Shown: positions 1 to 6,637 of the stretch, one piece after another
Position numbering within the stretch: the first letter of the stretch is position 1
Layout of the letters: each line of letters begins with the position of its first letter
Assembly: GCA_964235495.1 (NCBI GenBank)
Contig: CAXSAX010000033.1
Coordinates: forward strand, 1-38,726
From: LMUY01 sp964235495
GTDB lineage: Bacteria > Pseudomonadota > Alphaproteobacteria > Acetobacterales > Acetobacteraceae
DNA length: 38,726 bases
Direction: 5' to 3'
Program-made: the position numbers and the translations under genes
The notes under the pieces: generated by a model
What the model was told of the DNA's origin: nothing
The model's input: only the letters and a program-made list of their open reading frames with translations
Database searches by the model: none

Positions 1-77
1 AGCCGGACTATGCCCGCATGTCGGATGCCGAGCTGCTGCGCATCATCAACGAGCCACCGCAGCCCGATAGCGGGTGA
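1..77 (+). CDS. 3' end of an unrecognised gene (left copy of a repeated C-terminus)
   Basis: Only the last 24 complete codons and the stop (75-77) lie in the window. The visible peptide begins PDYARMSDAELLRIINEP and ends PDSG. I do not recognise the family. The same C-terminus, with one amino-acid change, occurs on the minus strand at the right edge, and homology stops exactly at both stop codons. This points to two related coding genes rather than a non-coding repeat. The D/E/L-rich helix (SDAELLRII) looks like an ordinary short cytoplasmic C-terminal helix. No function can be assigned. Confidence 0.6.
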   Translation, partial: PDYARMSDAELLRIINEPPQPDSG

Positions 78-317
78 GCGAAACGCCGCCTTCGCGGCCT
101 CCCTGCTGCACCCTGCCAGCCCGTCCATCGCCGCGGCCACGCCGCCCAGGCAGCCGATGCGGACCACGCGGCCTCTCAGCCCTGCCAGCCCCATGCCGAG
201 CGATTTCCGCTTGCCATAGGACCCCCGGGTGCATGGCGGGCCGCCATCGCCTTTCGGGAGGGGCGGCGAGCGCGCGGCTGGCTTTCCCGCCAGGCCCGTG
301 CCCGCTAAGCACCGTGC

Positions 318-803
318 ATGGCACCCCGTGACTGTCCCGCCGTGCTGCGCCAGGCCTGCCGCCTGCTGGCCGCCTGCGGGCTGGCCTGGGGCAGCGCGGC
401 CCTGCTGCGCCTGCCGGAGGCTTACTGGGCCATCATCACGGCCATCACCGTCATGCAGTCCGACCTGCCCCACACGCTGTCCGCCGGGCGGGAACGGGTC
501 TTGGCCACGCTGGTCGGGGCGGCGTGCGGCATGACGCTGATCGCGCTGCGCGAGCAAGGCCTGCCGGCGCTGCCGCTGTTCGTGGCCGGCCTGGTTCCGC
601 TCGCGGCGCTGACGGCGGCCGCACCCCGCTACCGGTTGGCCGGCACCACGCTGGTCGTCGTGTTCCTGGTCCCCGGCGCCGGGGGCGACCCTTACCTGCG
701 GCCGCTGTTCCGGGTGGGCGACATCCTGACCGGCGCGCTCGCCTGCCTGGCCGTCTCCGCCGCCACGCTCCCCCGCCAGCGCAAGGTCCTAGCCCCGCCA
801 TGA
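318..803 (+). CDS. FUSC-like (aromatic acid exporter type) small membrane protein
   Basis: A 161-residue hydrophobic protein with about four to five membrane segments. Residues 30-75 read YWAIITAITVMQSDL, then an AGRERVLATLVGAACG stretch. This matches the FUSC/ArAE pattern in which a W-A-(I/L)-(I/T) segment precedes an R-x-x-(G/A)-T-x-x-G helix. Members with only the membrane half are common in Acetobacteraceae, from memory. They lack the large cytoplasmic part of true AaeB pumps, so transport by this protein alone is unproven. Its stop codon overlaps the start of the next gene (ATGA at 800-803), so the two are probably translationally coupled. Confidence 0.75.
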   Translation: MAPRDCPAVLRQACRLLAACGLAWGSAALLRLPEAYWAIITAITVMQSDLPHTLSAGRERVLATLVGAACGMTLIALREQGLPALPLFVAGLVPLAALTAAAPRYRLAGTTLVVVFLVPGAGGDPYLRPLFRVGDILTGALACLAVSAATLPRQRKVLAPP

Positions 804-2404
804 TCCGTGCCACGCTGCTTTGCCTCAGCCTGGGCCTGGGCTTGGGCCTGGCCGGCGCGGCCCACGCCGAGGGGCAGGGCGGCACGCTGCGCCTGCTGGC
901 CACGGCGGGGGCGGGCACCATCGACCCGCAGATCAACTACACGGCGCAATACGGCCAGCTCTTCGCGGTGGTGTACGACGGGCTGATCGGCTTCCGGCGC
1001 GTGCCGGGCGCAGCCGGGCTGGACCTGGTGGGGGACCTCGCGGACGCCGTTCCGACCCCTTCGGACGGGGGCCTGCTCTACCGATTCCGCCTGCGCCCCG
1101 GGCTGCGCTTCTCGGACGGCAGCCCCGTGCGCCCGAGCGACGCCGCCGCCACCTTTCGCCGCATCTTCCGCGTCGCCAGCCCGACCGCCGGCAGCTTCTA
1201 TGCGGGCATCGAGGGCGCGGCCGACTGCCTGGCCCACCCGGCGGGCTGCACCTTGCCCGGTGTCGTGGCCGACGACGCGGCGGGCACGCTCGCCATCCGG
1301 CTGACCCGGCGCGACCCGGACTTCCTGCTCAAGCTCGCGTTCCAGCACGCCAACATCGTGCCTGCCGCGGCGCCGGACCACGACGTGGGCACCGTGCCGC
1401 TGCCCGGCACCGGCCCCTACCGCATCGCGCAGTACGACCCGGCGACCGGGATGCGGCTGGAGCGCAACCCATACTTCCAGGTCTGGAGCGAGGACGCGCA
1501 GCCGGCCGGCATCCCGGACGCGATCGACTACCATTACGGCCTGGAAGGCGAGGCGGAGGTGACGCAGGTGGAGAACGGCCAGGCGGACTGGATGTTCGAG
1601 AACCCGCCGCCGCCGGACCGGCAGGGCGAGCTGGGCGCAGACTACGCCGGCCAGGTGCACCTCGACCCGCAAATCGGCATCTGGTTTCTGCCGATGAACC
1701 TGCACGAGCCCCCGTTCGACGATTTGCGGGTGCGCCGGGCGGTGAACATGGCGATCGACCGGACCGCGGTCGTGAAGCTGTTCGGCGGCCCGCGGCTGGC
1801 CGTGCCGTCCTGCCAGATTCTGCCGCCGGAGTTGCCCGGCTACGTGCCCTACTGCCCGTTCCCGCACGACCTGGCGGCGGCCCAGGCCCTGGTGCGGGAC
1901 AGCGGCACCGCCGGCATGCGGGTCACGCTGATCCTCGACAACTCCGACCTGCAACGCACCCTGGGCACCTACATCCTGAGCGTGCTGTCGGACCTCGGCT
2001 ACGACGCCCGGCTGCGGGTGCTCTCCGCCAGCCTGCAGTTCCCCTACATCCAGAACACGCTCAACCACGTGCAGATCAGCCTCACGACCTGGTACGACGA
2101 CTATCCCGGCGCCGGGGACTTCCTGCCGACGATGTTCAGCTGCGGGGCCTACCACCCCGGCACCGACGCCTCGGTCAATTACAGCGGCCTGTGCGACCCG
2201 GCGCTGGACGCGCGCATGCAGGACGCCGCCGACAGCGGCGACCCGGCAGCCTGGGCCGCGATCGACCGGGAGGTGACCGACCGCGCCGCCTTCGCCGTGC
2301 TTCTCAACCCGGTCTATGTCGATTTCACGTCACGCCGGGTCGAGGAGTTTGTCTATCACGAGCAGTTTCATTGGCTGCTGGGCCAGGCGCGGCTGCGTCC
2401 GTGA
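800..2404 (+). CDS. ABC transporter substrate-binding protein, peptide/nickel type (SBP_bac_5)
   Basis: A 534-residue periplasmic solute-binding protein of the DppA/OppA class. The ATG at 800 gives a clear signal peptide, with Arg3, a Leu/Gly-rich core and likely cleavage after AHA (residues 21-23). Family hallmarks include LRPGLRFSDGSPV near residue 95, GTGPYRI near 205, and RRAVNMAIDR near 315. No permease or ATPase gene lies beside it. It may therefore be an orphan binding protein serving a transporter elsewhere, or act with the coupled upstream FUSC-like protein. The substrate is not predictable from sequence. An open frame extends upstream of 800, but it overlaps the FUSC gene and lacks family similarity. 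Confidence 0.88.
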   Translation: MIRATLLCLSLGLGLGLAGAAHAEGQGGTLRLLATAGAGTIDPQINYTAQYGQLFAVVYDGLIGFRRVPGAAGLDLVGDLADAVPTPSDGGLLYRFRLRPGLRFSDGSPVRPSDAAATFRRIFRVASPTAGSFYAGIEGAADCLAHPAGCTLPGVVADDAAGTLAIRLTRRDPDFLLKLAFQHANIVPAAAPDHDVGTVPLPGTGPYRIAQYDPATGMRLERNPYFQVWSEDAQPAGIPDAIDYHYGLEGEAEVTQVENGQADWMFENPPPPDRQGELGADYAGQVHLDPQIGIWFLPMNLHEPPFDDLRVRRAVNMAIDRTAVVKLFGGPRLAVPSCQILPPELPGYVPYCPFPHDLAAAQALVRDSGTAGMRVTLILDNSDLQRTLGTYILSVLSDLGYDARLRVLSASLQFPYIQNTLNHVQISLTTWYDDYPGAGDFLPTMFSCGAYHPGTDASVNYSGLCDPALDARMQDAADSGDPAAWAAIDREVTDRAAFAVLLNPVYVDFTSRRVEEFVYHEQFHWLLGQARLRP

Positions 2405-2492
2405 GCGTCCGCTCTCGCCTCGTTCAGCCTGCCGGCGGCCTTGCTGCCGCGGGCTTATGTCCTGCTGTGACGGCGCTGCGGCGCGCCGCCGC

Positions 2493-3107
2493 TCAGCAGG
2501 CCCGGCTTGCGCGGCTGCGGAACCAGGCCAGGCCGGCGAGCCCGAACGCCAGCACCGCCCACGAGGCTGGCTCCGGCACCGCAGTCGCTGCGCTGGCCAG
2601 GCCGTCGATGACGCCGGAGAAGCCGAACTGCGTTGGGCTGAACGCTTCTGTCACTGCGAACGTGCCGGACGTGAACTGGCTCGCGCTCAGCGATGTAGGC
2701 AGGGCGGTTGTGGGGAGTACGCCGTCGAGCGCGCCGGACAAGGATAGGTCGAAGCCGGACCCCACCTGCGGGCTGGTGGTGTGGAAGGTGATCCCGCCAC
2801 CTGCACCGACGGTGGCGGTTTGGAACAAGCCGCTGTGATCCAAGCCTGCGAAGAGGGCGGAGTTGACGATGTTGCCAAATCCGGTGACGGGGTTGAAGCC
2901 GGCATTGTAGGAATAGAGGCCGCCGCCGGGCGTGGTCGCGGGATAGGCGTCATCGATGGTGATGACGATGGGAATCTGCTCGCCCGCCGTCACTCCGGGA
3001 TTGCCGGCGGCCTGGGTAACGGTCCCGGTGAGGTCGAACGTCACGGGGGCGGCCTGGGCTGCGCTGCTCAGGAGCAGGCCGAGGACGGCGAGGCGGTGCT
3101 TGAACAT
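2493..3107 (-). CDS. PEP-CTERM sorting domain protein
   Basis: A 204-residue secreted protein. The ATG at 3107 is preceded by GGAGGAAG and opens a signal peptide ending around AQA-AP. The frame extends seven codons further upstream without a ribosome site. The C-terminus has the PEP-CTERM tripartite signal: VPEPASW, a hydrophobic helix (AVLAFGLAGLAWF), then a basic tail (RSRAS). In known systems an exosortase cleaves at PEP and anchors or releases the protein with exopolysaccharide. No exosortase gene is in this window. The body is Gly/Thr/Ser-rich with predicted beta structure and no recognised domain. An AT-rich stretch at about 3150-3190 may carry the promoter. Confidence 0.85.
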   Translation of the reverse strand: MFKHRLAVLGLLLSSAAQAAPVTFDLTGTVTQAAGNPGVTAGEQIPIVITIDDAYPATTPGGGLYSYNAGFNPVTGFGNIVNSALFAGLDHSGLFQTATVGAGGGITFHTTSPQVGSGFDLSLSGALDGVLPTTALPTSLSASQFTSGTFAVTEAFSPTQFGFSGVIDGLASAATAVPEPASWAVLAFGLAGLAWFRSRASRAC

Positions 3108-3309
3108 TCTTCCTCCAGATGACGGCACCGGTTCGCACCAGCCTTACCGGGATATAACCGTCATTTAACATATGAGGAAAGCGCAATATTCGTGAGCTGC
3201 GGCCTGCCTGCGCCGCGCTGCCGAAACCCGCGGAGCTGATCGTTGCATCGGCTTGGGCGGGATGCTTCAACCAAGGCTTGCCATCCGTGTCCTTGGAGTC
3301 CGCAGCCCG

Positions 3310-4002
3310 GTGTCCAGCCCCGCCAAGCCCACCCTGCGCCTCAAGGGCCGCTCCTTCGTGGCCCTGGTGCTGATGCCGGAAGCGCCCATCGTGGAGTGGC
3401 TGGACGCGCTGGAACGCCAGGTTGCGCGCTCCCCGGCGTTCTTCGACGGCCGGCCGGTGATCGTGGACTTCTCCGCGCTGGCCGGGCAGGAGGCCGCGTT
3501 CCCCGCCCTGATCGAGACGCTGGAGCAGCGCGACATGCGGATCATCGGCGTCGAAGGCGCTACTCCCGGCTGGACGGACAGCGCCACCTGGGGGCGCCCG
3601 CCGATCGCCACCAAGGGCCGGGCCGACCGGTTCATGGACATCATGGACGAAGCGCCGCCCAGCCCGCCGGAGCCGCGCTCCCTGGTGCTGCAAGGCCCCG
3701 TGCGCTCCGGCCAGACCGTGTTCTTCGAGCGCGGCGACGTGACGGTGCTGGGCTCGGTCGCGTCCGGCGCGGAGGTGATCGCGGGCGGCAGCGTGCACGT
3801 GTACGGCACGCTGCGGGGCCGGGTGATCGCAGGCTTCGCCGGCGCTGCGGATGCGGGTGTGTTCTGCCGCCGGATGGAGGCCGAGCTGATCGCCATCAAC
3901 GGCATCTACAAGGTGGCGGACGACATGCCGGCAGTCCTGTGGGGCCAGCCGGTTCACGCCACGCTTCAGGACGACGCCGTTGTCATGATAATGATAACAT
4001 AA
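3310..4002 (+). CDS. minC: Septum site-determining protein MinC
   Basis: An inhibitor of FtsZ polymerisation that blocks division away from midcell, recruited by MinD. The N-terminal FtsZ-binding domain is followed by the C-terminal beta-helix dimerisation and MinD-binding domain. Signatures include the RSGQ motif (VRSGQTVFFERGDVTVLG), GGSVHVYGTLRGRVIAG, and AELIAINGIYKV. I chose GTG 3310 because the product then begins VSSPAKPTLRLKG, like other MinC N-termini, with GGAG 11 bases upstream. TTG 3253 and ATG 3262 are in-frame alternatives giving 16-19 extra residues. The 3' end (VVMIMIT) is coded by an unusually AT-rich run, just before minD. Confidence 0.93.
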   Translation: MSSPAKPTLRLKGRSFVALVLMPEAPIVEWLDALERQVARSPAFFDGRPVIVDFSALAGQEAAFPALIETLEQRDMRIIGVEGATPGWTDSATWGRPPIATKGRADRFMDIMDEAPPSPPEPRSLVLQGPVRSGQTVFFERGDVTVLGSVASGAEVIAGGSVHVYGTLRGRVIAGFAGAADAGVFCRRMEAELIAINGIYKVADDMPAVLWGQPVHATLQDDAVVMIMIT

Positions 4003-4023
4003 TATTCGCGGGAGTTCAGTCGT

Positions 4024-4839
4024 ATGTCGGAGGTGCTGGTGGTGACATCCGGCAAGGGCGGGGTGGGCAAGACGACCTCCACCGCCTCGCTCGGAGTGGC
4101 CTTGGCGCAATCCGGGCAGAAGGTGGTGATCGTCGATTTCGACGTGGGCCTGCGCAACCTCGACCTCATCATGGGGGCGGAGCGCCGGGTCGTGTTCGAC
4201 CTGATCAACGTGGTGCAGGGCGACGCCAAGCTCTCCCAGGCGCTGATCCGCGACAAGCGGGTCGATACCTTGTCGCTGCTCGCCGCCTCCCAGACCCGGG
4301 ACAAGGACGCGCTGAGCGAGGAGGGCGTGGGCCGGGTGGTGGGCGAGCTGCGCGAGCGGTTCGACTGGGTGATCTGCGACAGCCCGGCCGGCATCGAGAA
4401 GGGCGCGGCGCTGGCCATGCGCTTCGCCGACCGGGCCGTGGTGGTGACCAACCCCGAGGTGTCCTCCGTGCGCGACTCGGACCGCATCATCGGCCTGCTG
4501 GACAGCAAGACGCTGCGGGCCGAACGCGGCGAGCGGATGGACAAGCACCTGCTGCTGACCCGGTTCGACCCGGTGCGCGCCGAGCGCGGCGACATGCTGA
4601 AGACTGACGACGTGCTGGAAATCCTCTCCATCCCGCTGCTCGGCATCATCCCGGACAGCGAGGAGGTGCTGCGCGCCAGCAATCTTGGCTCTCCGGTGAC
4701 GCTGAGCAACCCGACTTGCGCGCCGGCGCGGGCCTACCAAGACGCCGCCCGGCGGCTGCGCGGCGAGGTGGTTCCCATGACGGTGCACGGCGACAGGAAC
4801 GGCCTGTTCGGGCGGCTGTTCGGGAGGCGGGTGGCATGA
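4024..4839 (+). CDS. minD: Septum site-determining ATPase MinD
   Basis: A 271-residue ParA/MinD ATPase that binds the membrane in its ATP form, recruits MinC, and is released by MinE. The deviant Walker A motif (KGGVGKTT, residues 11-18) carries the signature Lys11 and catalytic Lys16. Further motifs are VDFDVGLRNLD and CDSPAGIE. The C-terminus GLFGRLFGRRVA is the amphipathic membrane-targeting helix. It lies 21 bases after minC, with GGGAG upstream, and its stop overlaps the minE start. The length is normal for the family. Confidence 0.97.
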   Translation: MSEVLVVTSGKGGVGKTTSTASLGVALAQSGQKVVIVDFDVGLRNLDLIMGAERRVVFDLINVVQGDAKLSQALIRDKRVDTLSLLAASQTRDKDALSEEGVGRVVGELRERFDWVICDSPAGIEKGAALAMRFADRAVVVTNPEVSSVRDSDRIIGLLDSKTLRAERGERMDKHLLLTRFDPVRAERGDMLKTDDVLEILSIPLLGIIPDSEEVLRASNLGSPVTLSNPTCAPARAYQDAARRLRGEVVPMTVHGDRNGLFGRLFGRRVA

Positions 4840-5078
4840 GCCTGTTCGGGTTCCTGCGGCCGCGCACCTCCGCCCCCGTGGCGCGGGACCGGCTGCAAAT
4901 CCTGCTGGCGCACGAGCGCGCCTTCATGGGCGGCGACGACCTGGTGGCGACGCTGCAGGAGGAGATTCTCAAGGTGATCGCCAAGCACGTCGAGATCGAC
5001 CGGGACAAGGTGAAGGTGAGCCTCGACCAGGGCCAGTCCGTGTCCACCCTGGAGATCGACGTGGAGATGCCGCGCTAA
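4836..5078 (+). CDS. minE: Cell division topological specificity factor MinE
   Basis: An 80-residue regulator that stimulates MinD ATPase and sets Min placement or oscillation. The ATG at 4836 overlaps the minD stop (ATGA), a typical coupled arrangement. The N-terminal MSLFGFLR is the membrane-binding segment. The anti-MinCD helix follows (RLQILLAHERA), then the topological specificity domain (LQEEILKVIAKHVEIDRDKVKV). The length is typical. Confidence 0.96.
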   Translation: MSLFGFLRPRTSAPVARDRLQILLAHERAFMGGDDLVATLQEEILKVIAKHVEIDRDKVKVSLDQGQSVSTLEIDVEMPR

Positions 5079-5204
5079 GCCGCCTGCACCGCCGCGGGCG
5101 CGAACTGAGCGGCTGGCTGCACTCGGCTCTGACGGGCTCAAGCGATCGCGCCGCTGCCTCCGAGCGGCTAGGCTGCTCCCGCTGAGCATGAGGAGAGGTT
5201 TGGC

Positions 5205-5924
5205 ATGTCTGTGGTCAAATACAGGCTGATCAACCCGGGGCTGCAGCCCCGGCGGACCCGGCTGGAGGTCCCCGGCTGGGCGGGCGAGCAGCAGCCGCGC
5301 GCCGACGGCTCGCACGAGCAGGCCTGGCACTGCTTGCCGTTCACCGAGGCGGCGCGGGGCGGCATCGAGGTGTTCTATCCTTATGGTGACGAGTGCCGCG
5401 TCACCACGCGAGGCGGCATCCCGGTGTTCGAGGGGGAGTTCGGCGAGCCGCCATCGCCGGGCCTGCAATGGCCGCCCTTCCGCAGCTTCGGCAGGCAGTA
5501 CTATACCTTCCAGCTACTGCTGGACCTCAAGGCCGAGGAGGGCTTTGCCATTAAGGTGGAGACGCATCCGCGTTTCTACACCGATGCCACGGGAACGGTG
5601 CCCGTCGCCGTGCCGGCGGTGCTGCGGCAGTGGTGGCCGATGATCAGCTTCGTGGTGTTCAAGTCGCCGGCCGAGGGACAGAGGCACGTATTCCGGCCGG
5701 GTGAGCCGTTCATGCAGTTCCGCGTGGTCGAGGCAGAGGCGAAATTCGAGCTGGCCGAGATGTCGGAGGAGGAAGCGGCGGAGCGGGAACTGCAGTCGCG
5801 CCGCATCCACGCCAGCCGCGAGACCCTGTCCGCCGACACGCGATGGACCTCGTCGACGCAGACGGTGTTCGATGGCACCTACCGCCGCATCCTCGGCGCG
5901 GCCAAGGGTGCCAAGATCAAGTAA
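5205..5924 (+). CDS. DUF6065-like protein of unknown function
   Basis: A 239-residue cytoplasmic protein with no signal peptide or membrane helix. The ATG at 5205 is preceded by AGGAGAGG at good spacing. The order of motifs recalls what I remember of the DUF6065 family: CLPFTEAARGGIEVFYP near the start, a phenylalanine-rich core (YYTFQLLLDL), a WWPMISFVVFKSP segment, then RPGEPFMQFRVV. The assignment is from memory and moderate. The last 60 residues form a charged, probably helical tail (EMSEEEAAERELQSRR). A strong inverted repeat directly follows the stop. No neighbour suggests a role. Confidence 0.7.
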   Translation: MSVVKYRLINPGLQPRRTRLEVPGWAGEQQPRADGSHEQAWHCLPFTEAARGGIEVFYPYGDECRVTTRGGIPVFEGEFGEPPSPGLQWPPFRSFGRQYYTFQLLLDLKAEEGFAIKVETHPRFYTDATGTVPVAVPAVLRQWWPMISFVVFKSPAEGQRHVFRPGEPFMQFRVVEAEAKFELAEMSEEEAAERELQSRRIHASRETLSADTRWTSSTQTVFDGTYRRILGAAKGAKIK

Positions 5925-5961
5925 GGCCTGTCCCGGCGCTCGCCGCGCGCCGGGACAGGCC
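5925..5961. terminator. Bidirectional hairpin between convergent genes
   Basis: A perfect 15-bp inverted repeat. The left arm starts one base after the stop of the upstream gene (GGCCTGTCCCGGCGC, 5925-5939), the loop is 5940-5946, and the right arm is 5947-5961. It sits between two convergent genes (5205-5924 and 5973-6284), as expected for a shared terminator. There is no T-tract on either side, so it may act as a processing or stability hairpin or need Rho. Confidence 0.7.
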
Positions 5962-5972
5962 GAGCCGCAGCC

Positions 5973-6284
5973 TCAGTAGTAGCGGTGGAAGCGATGATGG
6001 TGGTGGTGATGGTAATAGTAGTGGCGGCGGAAGAACCGGTGGTGATGGTGGTGGTAGAACTGCACCATCTCCACCCTTGCCTGCCCGTCTGAGGGCGCGG
6101 CTTCCTCCGCCTCGGCAGCTTGCAGGATTGCGACGGCGTTGGGAATCGGCTTCAGCAGGTCGGCATACGAGCTGAACTCCATCGCCTGCCGCACGGCGGC
6201 CGGGGTCACCGGCGCGGCATGGGACGGCACGGCGGCTGCAACGGCGGAGAGAGCTGCGATCAGGCTGGTCACGGTTTTATCCAT
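5973..6284 (-). CDS. Small secreted His/Tyr-rich protein, possible metal binder
   Basis: A 103-residue exported protein. The ATG at 6284 has a textbook AAGGAG seven bases upstream. The signal peptide (MDKTVTSLIAAL...) is probably cleaved near SHA-AP. The middle segment SYADLLKPIPNAVAILQAAE resembles one I recall from His-rich exported proteins in Rhizobiales and Acetobacteraceae. The last 26 residues contain 13 histidines (78-82, 88, 92-97, 100) plus many Tyr, Phe and Arg. This composition could bind Ni, Cu or Zn, but that is inference. A further 48 codons are open upstream, without a ribosome site or signal peptide. No transporter or metalloregulator adjoins it. Confidence 0.75.
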   Translation of the reverse strand: MDKTVTSLIAALSAVAAAVPSHAAPVTPAAVRQAMEFSSYADLLKPIPNAVAILQAAEAEEAAPSDGQARVEMVQFYHHHHHRFFRRHYYYHHHHHHRFHRYY

Positions 6285-6637
6285 AGGTGTCTCCTTTGAT
6301 GGGCCTGCGGTGGGCCAAGGCGCGCACGATGCCAAATTGATCGCCGAATTGAGGCGACAGGATGTTCTATCGCGCCGCTTGCTACCGCTTCGTTGACGAG
6401 CGGCGATGACCGGCAAGGTCCGCGCCATCCCTGAAAATGGTTGCGCCCGACCGGCATCCTGCGCTAGCCCTGCTGCAGGACTGAATTCGAGCCAGGGAGG
6501 TCTGCATGACGATTACCAGCCGACCGACCACGGGACGCCTCGCCCACTAGGGCACTCGCTCCCGCTCCGCTGCGAGGCTCCCGCAGCCGCTCCCTTCCTT
6601 CCGATCAGAGGCCAGCCGCTCCGGGCTGGATCGCACC
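6285..6637. other. Intergenic region with a leader ORF ahead of the ABC exporter
   Basis: This 353-base gap separates the divergent His-rich protein gene and ABC exporter gene, so promoters for both are expected here. The part near 6330-6375 is less GC-rich than its surroundings and has two close copies of AATTGA (6342-6355). No clear sigma-70 pair was identified. A short ORF with a good ribosome site is at 6506-6550 and is listed separately. Confidence 0.5.
6506..6550 (+). CDS. 14-codon leader ORF in frame with the ABC exporter
   Basis: ATG 6506 follows a strong AGGGAGG ribosome site and encodes MTITSRPTTGRLAH, ending in TAG at 6548-6550. The frame is the same as the ABC exporter starting at 6638, and it stays open from 6551 onward. 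The exporter's own start is a GTG with no obvious ribosome site. Either this is a leader peptide, or TAG is a nonsense mutation or read-through codon in an originally longer gene. Sequence alone cannot decide. Confidence 0.4.
   Translation: MTITSRPTTGRLAH

Noticed and set aside
62..240. Minus-strand reading SLGMGLAGLRGRVVRIGCLGG, resembling a serine-glyoxylate aminotransferase C-terminus
   Set aside because: Similarity covers only about 20 residues, with no upstream continuation or start. It may be a decayed fragment, but compositional chance cannot be excluded.
2433..2449. Hairpin CGGCGGC-CTT-GCTGCCG between the convergent SBP and PEP-CTERM genes
   Set aside because: A 7-bp stem with a G-U pair and no T tract is expected by chance in DNA this GC-rich.
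3243..4607. Long open frames opposite or offset to minC and minD
   Set aside because: They are Arg/Gly/Ala-rich translations of the wrong frame of clear genes, as happens throughout this GC-rich window (also opposite degP, hflK, metH and polA).
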